This document shows positions 11,372 to 24,340 of a DNA stretch of 64,000 nucleotides, one piece after another (the stretch's first letter is position 1; each line of letters opens with the position of its first letter). This DNA comes from Tetraselmis striata (Eukaryota; Chlorophyta; Chlorodendrophyceae; Chlorodendrales; Chlorodendraceae), in NCBI GenBank assembly GCA_006384855.1, contig VCJN01000285.1:434001-498000 (forward strand), read 5' to 3'. The position numbers and the translations under genes were made by a program. The notes below the pieces were generated by a model. That model was not told the origin of the DNA. It did not search any database and saw nothing but the letters and a program-made list of their open reading frames with translations.

Positions 11372-13134
11372 TTACCGCGCTCCGGTGGCCCGGCAGGTCT
11401 GCGCGGCGCTCTGCCGCGGGGAAATGACGTACGCTGGGTTGTAGGGCTCCCCATTGGCAACGCCGTACACCGCATTGCCCTGCGCCAGCTGGGACACCTT
11501 GTAGTAGATGAGGTCGAAGGTGCCGGCGGGGTGCGCGCTCCCCTCCAGCCACAGCACAATCTGTCCGCGCGCGACAGCAGGCGCACCGCAACGTCAGCTC
11601 CGCCGCACAGCAGAGCGTTATGATGTGGCAGGTCAAAGGCGGAGGCGTTGCTGAAAGACCGGAGAGGATGGCACTGAAACCGGCTGTTGTAAGCACAGTG
11701 GTGTCGTGAGTATCCAAACCTCCGTTTAATATGTTTACCAACTTATCATTATTATTATCACCTCATTATATATTTACCGCATTATTAACATTATCATTAT
11801 TATGATATGTCTACCACCTTGCAGGTGTATAGCTACGGGAGCATGTGCATTGGGTGGTGGCTAAATGGAGAGGCATTCCGGCGGGTACGTGGTATAGCTC
11901 GTCAGTGCGAGGTGGGAACGGTGGTGCGGGGCAGGGGCGGGGGCAGGCGCGCCTGGAAGGTGGAGCGGTACTCCGGCTGGTCAAAGGGCGCAAAGGCGGA
12001 GATGACGTTGAGGTAGGACAGCACAAAGCGCCTGCGGGGTGCACGAGGAGTCATCAGCACCGCCCACAATCACGCACTGAACTTTATTGGCGGTGTCTAC
12101 CAGGGCGGCTGCCGGCAGACCTGTTCGTGCCGTAGCTAGCGCCTCCCGCTGCAAAGAGTAGAACCTTAATGAGGACCAAACACTGCACCTCTTGCCCCAT
12201 GCAACGACTAGAATATAGTACCGTAGAATTGAACAGTTCCCGGCCACCAATTTGTTTTTTACACCTTCGCGTCGGAGTCATTGCCGTGCTGTATTCTGAC
12301 GTTTTCCTCCGTTACAACACATCTCCCTTTTCGCGAAGGGGGGGGGGGGGGGCGTTTTTTTTCCGCAGACCGTTTGTGTTTGTACTACGGTAGTCAAATG
12401 GCATACACTTGCCCGACGCACCCCGGCCTGTAAGGCAATGGGGGAGATACACCGGACGAGCTGCTGTGGACTTTGATGATATTCCTATATGTATTGGGGG
12501 GGCGGAACGCTCATTGCGCAGTTGGAGCGGCAGTGTGTGTCGGGGGTGAACGTTTATACGAGCGATCAGCGTGCGAGACGAGACGAGACGACCCGTACAT
12601 TATTGTAGCCGAGCATCGCGGCACTCGCACGCCGCCGCGCTCATTCATATCCACAGCATAACAACAACGACACATACCGCCACCCTCCGAGGGGGTGGAC
12701 ACAACAGCAGCAATGGCACGCTTTGGCGGGCGCTCACTTTGTCTTGTGATCATGGTAGATGCGCAGCTCGCCGCAGTCCTCCGCGCCAGTGTGCCGGCAG
12801 CCGGAGAAGCTCATGGGGTGGAAGAGCGCGCTGATGCCGGCGCCCTTCTCCGCGGAAAAGTGAGCCTCCAGGCTATAGGCATCGCTCTGCGCGGCACCGG
12901 TCGGATTGTCAGCGACCTCACTCGCAGGGGCTGAGGACGAGCGGGGAGGCGGTGGGAGCGGCAGGTGTGTGGGACTGGGGCCGTGGGGCGCACCGCCGGC
13001 AGGAAGGCGGTGCCGCCCGAGGGAGGCACAAAGCCGATGTGCCCGTTGGCGTAGAAGAACACGGCGTCGTACGGCATCATCCGGCCCAGCCGCTGGCTCC
13101 AAAAGTGGAAGCGTCCGTTGAGGGACGCCTTGCC
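11372..13134 (-). other. NIDO-like beta-sandwich region of gene B
   Basis: Four exons give GKASLNGRFHFWSQ, FFYANGHIGFVPPSGG, GAGISALFHPMSF, RFVLSYLNVISAFAP, TFQIVLWLEG and GNAVYGVANGEPYNP. The order (F..YD..f.YaNG.I.F, then ISALF, then RFV..Y.NV, then TFQ.vL...G) matches the pattern I know from NIDO-type extracellular domains and related bacterial sandwiches. This is a pattern-level match only. The CAG|GCGCGC junction at 11952 is a GC donor, whereas gene A has CAG|GTGCGC at the same place. Confidence 0.55.
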
Positions 13135-16100
13135 CTGCGGGTCAGAGGCGATCATCAAACACACGTCACGCGTCCACCTCTCCTGCTCCGACGACGCCTG
13201 CGGGAGCCCTACTGCTATGATAAGAACCTTTCTTGTCATTAGACTCAAGTTGGGCTTGCACACAACCTACTACAATAAGAGCATTTCATATGTTCTGCAA
13301 TAGTTTCGTCCACATCTGACCTCTGGACTTAAGCAGGTTCTTACTCGCAGAGTTCTGATCCCTTCGCCGTCCCCCGTGGAAGTTCATGTGCAGAGGCGGC
13401 CCAAGTGGTACGGTCATTAATTGCGCCGATAGTCAATGCACCGAATAATCATTACGACATTTATTACAGTAAACGTTTATAATACACATTGCCACAAGAG
13501 GGTGAGTCCAGACTGTTTAATATGTTGTTGGTCCACATCTACCGGGTATGGCAGATGTGTGTGCGAGTTGCTGCTATGCATCAGTGCTGGCATCCGTTTG
13601 TCAGCAGCCGTGCATCGCTCCCCTGGCACGGCGTGGCTTAGCTTCTCGGGGGGGGGGGGGGGGGGGGGATGGTACGGGCGCTCACTGCGCCGCGGACGTT
13701 GGAGCTGAACATGTGCGTCGCGCTCTGCACGTTGTCCAGGATCTGGCAGCTTGACGCGATGGGGCGCGGCTCGTTGTGTACCTGGCAGACGTCGTAGAAC
13801 TCGCCGGTGGAGTCCTGCGGCGTGAAGCGCAGCCATTTATCCTGCAGCCAACTGAAAGGCACAATTGCGCGAGGGTCAGTCGTCCGGCACTACAGCACTG
13901 TTACGGGGTCACCCTAGTATAGTATGGTAAGTATAGTATATTGTAATATGTTATAGCAAGCGCAGTTGGTACAGTAAATTTAGTGTGTAAAGATAGTGTA
14001 TTAAGCTTTCAGGTTGCTTGACAGTAGCATGCCTAACCCTGTTGGCTGATAGCTAGATGAGATACGAAGTTGCTGGATGCCGGATATACTTCTCCGCGCG
14101 GTCTTCTGCTCCAATGCCATTGCACAGGCGAGCGACACCAATGGATGGTTTTGCCGCTCGGATAAGATATTATGAAGACAAACAAAGCATATTTTAAAAA
14201 GTGCACAGAAAAAAACGCACTTTTTGCTTTCCAAAATCAATTCATGATACCGTATAAAACATAGCTATCAGATTTCTTTCAAGAAAATAGCAAAGTATCA
14301 AAACATTTAATACTCTATTTCTATTCTAGTTGCCGAGCTTGTATCCTAATAAACTGGTTAGACCCGCCCATCCCTCTCCCCTGCCGCGTCGGCAGCACAT
14401 GCCATACAGTCGCTAGAAATCCGCCTAATCCCCCTCTCTCCCGCAACGCACATCAGCACGCCGGGCTTGCTTCCCGTCACGACAGGCGGCGCAATGGTCA
14501 TTATTTCGGACACTCCTCCAGAGTGACCCAACCCCGGCATTGGCATGGAAAGTAGCAATCCCGCAAAGCTAGGAGGCTTTTTGTCGAATGGGTTCCCCTC
14601 ACATGGGGATGAGCTGGGTGAGGTGAGGGGGGAGCGAGAGGGGAGGGGGGGGGGGGGGGGGGGGGGGGGCTTACTCCACGTGCTGGCGCGTGCGGAGGAC
14701 GGCCGCGGACAGGCCGCACCCCTGCAGAAACTCGTACTCTTCGCCAGCGGGCGCCTTGCACAGCAGCACGCCGTAGTCGTATTCCTCCGTGCACACGCAT
14801 GTGGTGGCATTGCAGGCGCGCGTGCGCTTGAGCTGCGGGGCGGGGCGCGCAGCCGGTGTCAGCCTCCCCTCGCGCAGGACAGATGGCAAGCTTTGCTTTG
14901 TGCTAGGGGCTGGGGTTGGACGACATTCCAAAGATGTTGGCGGACGTACCGCATTAAGGTTTGCCGAACTGGGGTATGACTTAAGACACCTTTTAAGCAT
15001 GCTGCCTTGACTAACTACTAAAGCCTCTATGTCATCGTCGCAATACACGTATGAATTCTCAGCAACGGACGGGAAACTCGGGGGATAATGCCTTTGACAC
15101 TGCAGCCGACAATGCCGTCGTGTCAACGGCAAAGCGCGTGTGGTGGTTTCCTTTTTAACAGCGGACACCAAAAATACTGCACCTAGTTTTGAGCATCCGA
15201 CATGTCTTGCGAGCCAGGAATGAGCGCATCGACGTGTCTCAGGGTTGAGCAAGAATAAGTAGTCGTCAGATCTGAAGTTAAGCCCCCAGCCGGAGGTGGA
15301 CGGACGGAACGGGACGTTCCCTGAAGACAGGACAGGGACGGTAGACATGTGTCGTAATTTTGGTGCATGTTGGTCCCCGCACAGACACCCCTGCGCCTCA
15401 ACCCAATGGGAGGGACAAGCACGGGAATTGGCCATGCACAGCAAGAACCGCATGCCTGCGGAAGGGTTTTGGGGCGCACCACGGGGCTCGGCAGCACAGT
15501 GCCGGGCGCATCCACCCATGGCGGGTGAAGCACCGTCTCGCTGGACCCGCAGAGCGCCGCCGCCCTGGGGCAGTGCGACGCGTCCAGGTCCCAGGCCCCC
15601 CACTGGGTGTCGTCGTCGGGGCGGCAGAGGGGCAGCGTGCCGTTGGTGGACGACAGGTCCAGTCCGAGGTCGTTGTGCCCGATGAAGAGCAGCTTGTTGT
15701 CGTAGGGGTCCACGTTGGCCGACTCGTCATTCGCATTGTACCCGTCATGCTGGTCCTCCGCCCAGTCGACAAAGTCCGCCCAGTGCGTCGAGTGGTAGCC
15801 AAACTGCTTGTAGTCCGCCAGGCGGCTGTCCACGCCGTGCACCTGCCCGCGCCAGGGAGAGCGAATGAGTGCTTTTTGGCGGACCACCGAAACGGAAATA
15901 CCGTGCCTTTCGCGTGGTGTATCATAATGCATGTCGAGATAAAGTTGTTGGTTCAAATAATGAAAGAGTTCAGGATTTTTGTCTCGTCATTATGCAAGGT
16001 GTGACAATATCGATGTCGATAAACGCTACAGTACGTGGACGATGTTAGGACAGGTACAAATAACATATGTTTTAACACGCTGCCGTTCTGCATTTAAGGC

Positions 16101-19100
16101 CCATGTCGCCTCGATTTTTACAGAGGTCATAAACAATAACGACATACGGAACCCAAGGCAGGTTTATTGCTGTATGTGTTTGCATACATGCTGATATTCA
16201 CCTGTGTGCAATGGATGTATGCGGGCATAGTAATAGTGGGGCGAGGTGACTGGTCGGGGTAGGTCCGAGGGGGACGATATTTGCGGGCGCCGTTACCATG
16301 CCGGAGGACGCCAGGTTGGTGATGAAGCGCGCCGCAGACCTGGGCGTCGCCTGCGGGTGCGCCTGTGCCGGCCAAAAGGAAAGGGAACGAGCACACAGTC
16401 ACCGCATGGCAGTCTTGCCGCCATCCCCTGCATCAGACCCGACACGCAGCAGCAACTCGGCAGCATGGCTTGCCGCAGGGCGGTCGAGGGTTTCCATCCC
16501 GGGTCGGAGCGTAGGCCGTGGCAATATGCGTGCGTCGTGCGCGGCTGGGCGCACCTGCAGGAAGAGAGCCACCGCGCCGGTGACGAAGGGCGCCGCCTGA
16601 CTGGTGCCGCTCATGTACAGAAAGCCGTTGTTCGAGAGGTGGGAGGCGGAGCGGATGCCGTTGCCTGGCGCGTAGATCTGTACGCAGGCGCCCCAGTTGG
16701 AATAGATCGACTGCGCACAGGCGGCGGGCGGGAGGGACAACCCGGGGGGGGGGGGGGGGGGGCATCAGAGCAGCGAGTTTCGATCACAAGACAGCGCGGC
16801 CTCGAGCGCTGCCTCCAGTCTTGCGCAGCCGGTCACGTGAGCAATGACCATATCGGACGCATCATCATCATCATAGCCCGTGTGGGTGCGGCCAGATCAG
16901 ATTGTGGGCGCGTAGGCTTTGGCGCCCTGGGACCTCTTTTTAAAAAATGAGATACTAATGCATTGTTCTAAACCCGAGCAAGCACCCCAGTTTTGTCGGA
17001 TGAGGACCGGGCCATGCGGGTTTGCATGAAGTCTAAATTAACGAACGGGACATCTCGGACATATGGGACATCTGTGCTGACCCAGCAGTCATGCGGCGCT
17101 GCGACACGGGTGAGCGAATCGTCTCCAAGTATCGAGTCCAAATAGCATTCATAGGATACAATCCATATATCCTACACAAGACAAGACACGGCTCCGACAC
17201 TTCGTCGCAATCGAGTGCGGAAAACGAATCCGCCAAACCGCACGCATTCGCACCAAATAAGCAGTTGCTCAGGCGAGCCTTGTACCACGCAGGACTTGGA
17301 CCGCCCCGTCCCGGGCCTCCCAACACGCACGCGCTCGACGCCGCCGCCGCTCACCTTGCTGTCGTCCATGCTGGTGGCGCCCACGGTGATGGCGTTGATC
17401 TGCGTGGCCGGCGAGTGCTGGCACGCGTCGTCGTCGTTGTTGCCCGCGGCAGCCACGACGACGACGCCCGCCTTGTGTAGCTCGTTCACAGCGTTCTCCC
17501 AGATCTCGCTCTTGCGGCTGACGACGGACAGGTTGACGACTGCGCGCGGGGCCGGTCGGCCTGCTTCGGCTTCGCTAGCCTTGAGCTGCGCTCAGCCACC
17601 GATAACAACGCCGCCGCACAGCTTGCCGCATCAGGACCGCGTCAACCGGCATCAGCACTGTTGTAGTAACGCAAGCCTGGGAAATGTATCTCGTATCTCG
17701 TAGCTGCGGCCGTGTTCCTCCAAATGATATGCGAATTTCGATTTCATATCTTTGTGGAGTTTGCGCAAGATGGGAAATTTGAAATACTCGTACAGCATAG
17801 CGCACAACTACTCGGAGCTCGGTTTTGCGCGGGGTCTGTGCGTGCGTGCTGGTATCACAAAAATCTAGCTGTTCAGGTAAAGACCGGGCCGAAAGACACT
17901 GCAATATTGACCCGTCAATGGGTCATAAATGTTTTGTCCTTTTAAAATAAATTCGTCCCTTTCGCATTCCTATCCTGGCGGGCGGTATTAAACTACTCAT
18001 CTATTATTGTCACCGATTCATATACCTTACCACAAAAATAAATGCCCTCACTTCGCGATGACTGCTCCTCACCTGACCGCGTACTTGTTGCCTAATCATA
18101 TCTGTCCACGAGTACCAGCGTGCGGGCAGGGCGTAATACATTCCGGTATTGGGCGGAGTACACTAGCACAAAGGAATGATAGCAGTCATCGCCCGACTGC
18201 CGCCAGGCAACATGCAAGCCTCGCTAACACTGGACACCGGAAAGGGGGGGGGGGGGGGTTTGAGCGATGGGGCGCACCTCGTTGTAGTGGCGGAGCACCC
18301 ACTGCAGGCCGTTGAAGGCGCTGGACCCGTGCACTGACGTGACAAACTTGTTGTTGCGGTTGAGCACCTTCACGGCGTGGATGATGCAGCCCGGCGCGAC
18401 GCCCACCGTCCTGCCTGTGGAGCGGGGTGTGGCGGTGCGCGGTCTCATTGCGCGACCACCAGACAGACTATCCCCGTCCAAGAGAGCCACCCTAGCCACG
18501 GCGCGATGCCGGCCGTGCGTGGGGCATGATTGGTTGCCCAAGCAGGAGGGGGTTACCCACCTGCCACGATGGCAGCCACATGCGTGCCATGGCCCTGGTC
18601 GTCCGCGGCATTGGATGAGTGGTCGATGGCGTTGAAGGACCTGCCGCTCCTGCGGGTGCAGGGAGTAGGGGTCAAAGGGGAAACACTCTGAATATGCTGC
18701 ACATTTCTTGGGGGCGGGCGCCTAACTACAACCATGTAAACTATGCCACACCACAGTGTATTTGCATATTGGCACGCTGCTCCCTGTCATATGATGGGCG
18801 CAGAAATACAGTCTGGGATTCGTATACTACTGTGGCCTGATACATGAAAATATATTCTGTGTGGCTGGGCATTGTCTGTTGTGCATATATTTGATCGCGC
18901 ATAATCCCACATTGCGAAGTGGAAACGCTAGTCTGGAGCTGTATGTGCGGGAGTTTGGCCGCCGGCGTCCGTAAGTGGGATAAGGGGGGCGCTCCACCTG
19001 CCGCGGAACTCCGTGTGGTCAAGGTTCACCCCGGTGTCCACGATGTAGCAGTGCACGCCGCGGCCCTTGAGCGCCTGGTTGTCATCCGCGGGGTTGTAGC

Positions 19101-22100
19101 TCTCGTTGTAGGCGCCTAGCTCGCGGCTGCGGGGCCGCATCAACACGTTGCGGGGTCATGTCAGCGCGGGCCGTCACAGTTGCACGGTCATAACGGAGTG
19201 ACAGGCCTAACCGCTACCCCACTTTTGCTCTGCTACATGGTCGTGTTTCTGACCCCCTTCGAGCAGGAAAACCTTCATGTATATGGACATCTACTAGAAC
19301 GGTGTCGGTGCCGTTGCGGATATAAAGACACTGCGAATAAGGACATGCACTACCTGCAAGAGGTCAAATGTACGCGCAACACTATAGCGAAATTAAAGCA
19401 AATTTCTGATAAGTTGCATGCAAGCTGAACTATAAGAGGCTTATTATCAGGGTTTGTATTGTTGCGTCGGCCCCGTACATATACCGCGAATATCATCATA
19501 TCACGGAATCTCAGATTTGCTGATGCAAAACAAATCGTATCTTTTGTCATTTGGGATTCACAGAAAATAATTACGATGGTATGGGCATGGGAGTTACACA
19601 TAAAAGCGGGGGGGGGGGGGGGGGGGGGGCATGAACAGTCTCGCGTGCCTGTTGCGGATGCGGTCCAGGCCCCACGGTCCATCGTCGTACTCGAGCTGCG
19701 GGAGATTGTGGCCAATGTCCTCCTGCAGCACCTGCATACAGTGCCGCACGTTGCAGCGCTCCAGGCGGCGGCCTGCCTGCGTCTCAATCATGCAGTGCGG
19801 CTCCTCCTTGCCCGGCACGTGGCGGCACGACGAGCACGCCTGGTTCACGCGGAAGCGGTTGGCGGGCGGGGCCATGCATTCCTCCGGCAGGTAGGAAACG
19901 TTGTACTGCTGGATCTCTTCCGGCGCCCAGGGCTTGCACCACCCATAGAGCTCCATGCCGTTGCTGTTGGTGTATGTCACGGTGCTCTCGTTGCCTCTGC
20001 AGCGAGCAAGACACCAGCAGGTCGTGAGGGGAATATGGCATCCTGGCAGCACTAAGATCGCCCAACCACCAGGTGGTCTGCGCTGTCGCCGTGGCGCTGC
20101 CTGGCATCCACGGAGCAAAGTGCGGTATGCACGGCGCCGCTTGACACTTGGGGATCGGCTGACAACTCGCGCAGACGGTACGCGTAATAATGATAGCAAA
20201 CTTTTATCTTGAATCAACACCTGCTGCAGTGCAAATAGCTCGGTTTTGACCCGTACCATTTGATTGAGTTCACGGGTTCAAAAAGCAAGAATCTATTTTG
20301 CATGATTGGGCTGGAAATTGCGTGCTATATTTCCAGATACATTTCCAGATTTGCATTGTGTTCTCTCTTTGCAAAGGTGTTATAAACAATAATAGCAAGT
20401 AGCAAGACAAAAGCAGGTAGGGTACGGGTAGAGTTGGCTGAGAGCTCACCGGTACATGCGCCCGCTGAAGTAGCAGGACGTGGAGCCGTGGATCATGTTG
20501 TCCAGGTACCAGTCCAAGCCGCCCGCGGCCTCCTGCTTGAGCGCGCGTCCCTCACGGGGCGCCACCGCCCGCCGGGCGCCCAGGCGCGCCGCGTGCAGCT
20601 CCTCCAGGGCGGCCCGCCGCCTCAGGGCGGCGCTCAGCATGCGCCCCTTGTGCGTGGAGAAGACGGCCTCCCGCAGCTGCGCGGCCGCGGCGGCGTACGG
20701 GTGAGCGCACCACCGCCGACCGCCGCGGCTCATTGCTGAAGTTTCCTTATCTATATACTTTTTAGGAGCTATGCACAGGACGGGGGCCGGTGCGCCGGTA
20801 AGAACCTTGATTATTACAAGCCTGCAATTGGGCGTGACGGCAACCTTTCATAATATTTGCTATAGTTCCGCTATGGTTTCGTCTAGTTGTTAAGACAGGG
20901 CTGGTTTGTGTTTGCATTGTTCGTAGAACCGCCTGGGCACCCGTTGCTATGGCTACACCTTGGCAAGCACTGCGCCTGCTGCAAATGTGACTACGACATC
21001 ACTGCATTCGCACTTAATTGCGACTTGTGATTTTAAAGTAAAACTTCTGGAAGCGGAACTGCTTAATATTTAATGAATTGAAACGTTTTCGACACCAACA
21101 CGGTCATAGCGAGGAAGCCGCGGCTGAGCAGCCGTCGTGGCTATTATTTCATGGGGATGGTAATGCCTTGTGGCAAGCCACGCTCAGCTGTGGCGACAGG
21201 CCCTGGACGGGGCTGCCACGGGGAGGGCGGTGTGGTTGGGAGCGGGGCCGTACCTGCCGGCGCCGGGTGGCATGCCCCTCCACATGAGCCTCCTGCCCCT
21301 CGTCCCCAGTGTGCAGGCCCCACCGATTGACGGAGGGGCCGCTGCCTGCAAATATCTTTGAGATCTGGGCGATGCCTGCGCAGCCGGCAGGGTGAGGCGG
21401 AGTTGGCATGCCACCAGGGAAAGGGTGGGGAGCGCTTTGTTGCACAGAACACATTGCACTGTATTATGGTGGCTGCTATCAGCACCGTATACATATGTTA
21501 ACAAACACACTGCGGAAGTTGTTATCTTATGCTGTGGGTAATTGTGTGAGTCCCGGGCCAAACAATTGACACACCACAAACTCGGAAAGCAATATGGTAG
21601 GCGTCGTTTCTTGAGGGCAATCCTCACCGTATTTGTTGTTGGATAGCAGCATGTCTTGGTCCCCGAGCATGTCATTCAGGTCGTCCTCGCGGATGGTGAT
21701 CTGGAACTGGTTGAAGGCGACTGCTTCCTAACAGCCGTGGCAGCACAAGCGAAGTTGGGGGGGGGGGGGGGGGGGGGGGGATGTCAGCTCCACCGCGCAG
21801 CCAGTGCGTATTACGTCAGCGCGAACAGTGCCATGTGCGAGCGCAATAATATATATACATACACACACACACGCACACACACATATATGGACCATTATGT
21901 GTAAATGCACGTAGCTGCATGTGTGTTGTTCTGTGGCTGCCACACCAAGTTGGAGTCTAATTGAGCCGTCTGCTTGAGCCCACAGGTAACATTACGACAT
22001 CTGTAGGCGAGCAGACGGGGCTGTTGCGCGCCGGAACGGGGCCCCGCACCTCCCGGCTGCAGACGGTTGTCGTCTCATTCACGCGGCAGGCGCACATGCC

Positions 22101-24305
22101 GTTGTACCGCACCACCAAGACGCCGCAAAACTCCAGGTAGCGGTCATCGTTGAACGTGGCGTCGGCGGTTGCGTGGTTGAGCAGCACCATCCAGGCCGTG
22201 GGCTCGCTGCGCACGAGGCTGCTCTTCGGGTCCGCTTTGCTGCACAACCCGGCCACCATGGGGAGGGAGGGAGGGCGGCCACGGGCTCAACGTTGTTGGT
22301 TGCTTGCATAGCATCAAGCGCGCAAGGACCGGGCAATGTCATGAACACAAGAGTACCGCCACATTGATACGTCGTGCTGGTACGAGTCGGCCATACATTT
22401 CGTCGCTGGTGTCCTCCACGGGCAGCCGCAGCAGCGCCGCCGCCGCCGCCGCGCCCGCCTGCTTGGCGTCCACCTCACGGAAGGCCTCCACCGTGTTGGC
22501 TGTGCCGCTGGCGGGCTCCTCCGTCAGCTTGTATGCGCGCGTGTTGGTGAATTGCTCCAGCGAGCCGCCGTAAGGCTTGAGCTCATCCTTGGAGCTGTAG
22601 ACCTGCAGAGGGGGGACAGGGCGAGGGGGAGGGGGGGGTGGCATCAGGCACTCGGCAGATGGCAAGAAGGCTCTTGTGAGAAATACGAACTTCTTTGCTC
22701 AGTGCATGTACGGCATTGAGCAAAGCACATCTGCCAACGCACCTACAGTGGCATGCATACATGTCATGCCAGTGCGGCGTGAGAGGTTATCTCTCAACAT
22801 TTTACATGTGCATGGCCCCTCGGGACGGCCTTACCGTGATCATATCCACCACCATCTTTCCGATCTCGTCGTCCTCGGCCGCGCTCAGGGAGGCACCGGG
22901 GTTGCGCTCCCAGCTGTTGAAGCTGAACTCCGGTAGCGCCTCCACCCGCAGCTTCACGGCGTAGCCCAGTTGCACACTGCCCAGCCGCGCCCAGGTGTCC
23001 TCAATCTACCAGGGTTCCCCAACCAGAGAAGGCGCCAGGTGGGGGGAAGGGGGGGGAGGGGGAAATATGGCACGCGCGTCAGGGGCAGAGGCAGTGCACA
23101 ATGAACGTCTCAGGGTGGTGAGTGACCCTCCCTGGACAACATCACAACATCAGGCAGGCCGGTCCGCCGGTAAGTCGACGGCGCCCACCCTCATGAAGTC
23201 CACCGGGAAGGTGACGTTGTGCTCCTTCCGGGTCGACCGGTCAGACAGCACCACCGTCATCATCTCAGGCTTCATTGCCAGCAGGTCAGGCTGCCCAATA
23301 CTCGTGCCATGCCGGCCTCGTATCTTGTTGTAGCAGTCTGCATCCGCAACAAACTGAAGCGCAAGGGGAACCACGTGAGATGCGACCATGACCCCCCCTA
23401 CACCCCTTCCATCTTCCTCAACCCCCGCCCATTCAACCTCAACATGTTGCGGTATTTTGCATGCTTGCCCCTAAACTTGGTTTACCCCCCCCCCCCCCCC
23501 CCCTCCATTGAAGAGAGCATAACTGCATATATCAGAATATAACACGAATATAAAACGAAACTTCCGATAAGATGGCGCAACACAATGTACTATTTTTGTG
23601 ACCCACGACCCCGGTTAAACGGCACAGGTGTGCCGACGCGCCCTGCTCGTACCAGGAATGCGTCGGTAACCTTGCCGGTGGCAACGACGTTGTTGGTCTC
23701 CTTGTTCCTCATAACGCCATCATTGGCGAGCTTGTAGTCCTGTTGGACGCGCAGGCAGCAGGCGTCTCAGCAGGATGGCAAAGGGCGGTGAGACAGGAGG
23801 GGTATCGAGGGCCGTGGATTGCCGCCACCACACCAACCTGCGTCAGGTTGGTGACGGCCACCGTGAGGCCGGCGTTGAGCCCCAGCGCGCACAGAATGAG
23901 GATAACCAGGCCCACCACTGTGCGTCCTGCCATCTTGAGCTTCCTCTGCGCGTTCTTGTACATCGCGCACGCCTGCATGCAGAGCCACAGAGTCATCCGA
24001 CAGTCATCAGGAATGCAGTCCGGCTAGCTTACCCGCAGGTGATTGCAGTGCCCCCTCGGGACTCGGCACTAATGTCATCTATCCCATGCAGCACCTGATT
24101 GCATTTGCTGGTGGGCTGCATGGGCTATTGCTGTGCACTATTGGCACTATCCATCAGACTGGAGAAGCAGCTGCGTGCCATCGATGTTGCATGTGTATGT
24201 GTGTGTGGGCGTGGGGGGGGGGGGGGGGGGGGGGGGGGGGCGGAGTTGGAGGTACATGGCCACCGCCATCGCGGTATAACCGCGCAACGGGTGAGGAACG
24301 ACCGG

Positions 24306-24340
<35 letters not shown>

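Noticed and set aside
24213-24339. Poly(G) runs as pure sequencing artefacts
   Set aside because: Exact lengths may be unreliable, but their regular placement in introns and mostly constant sense argue they are real features.
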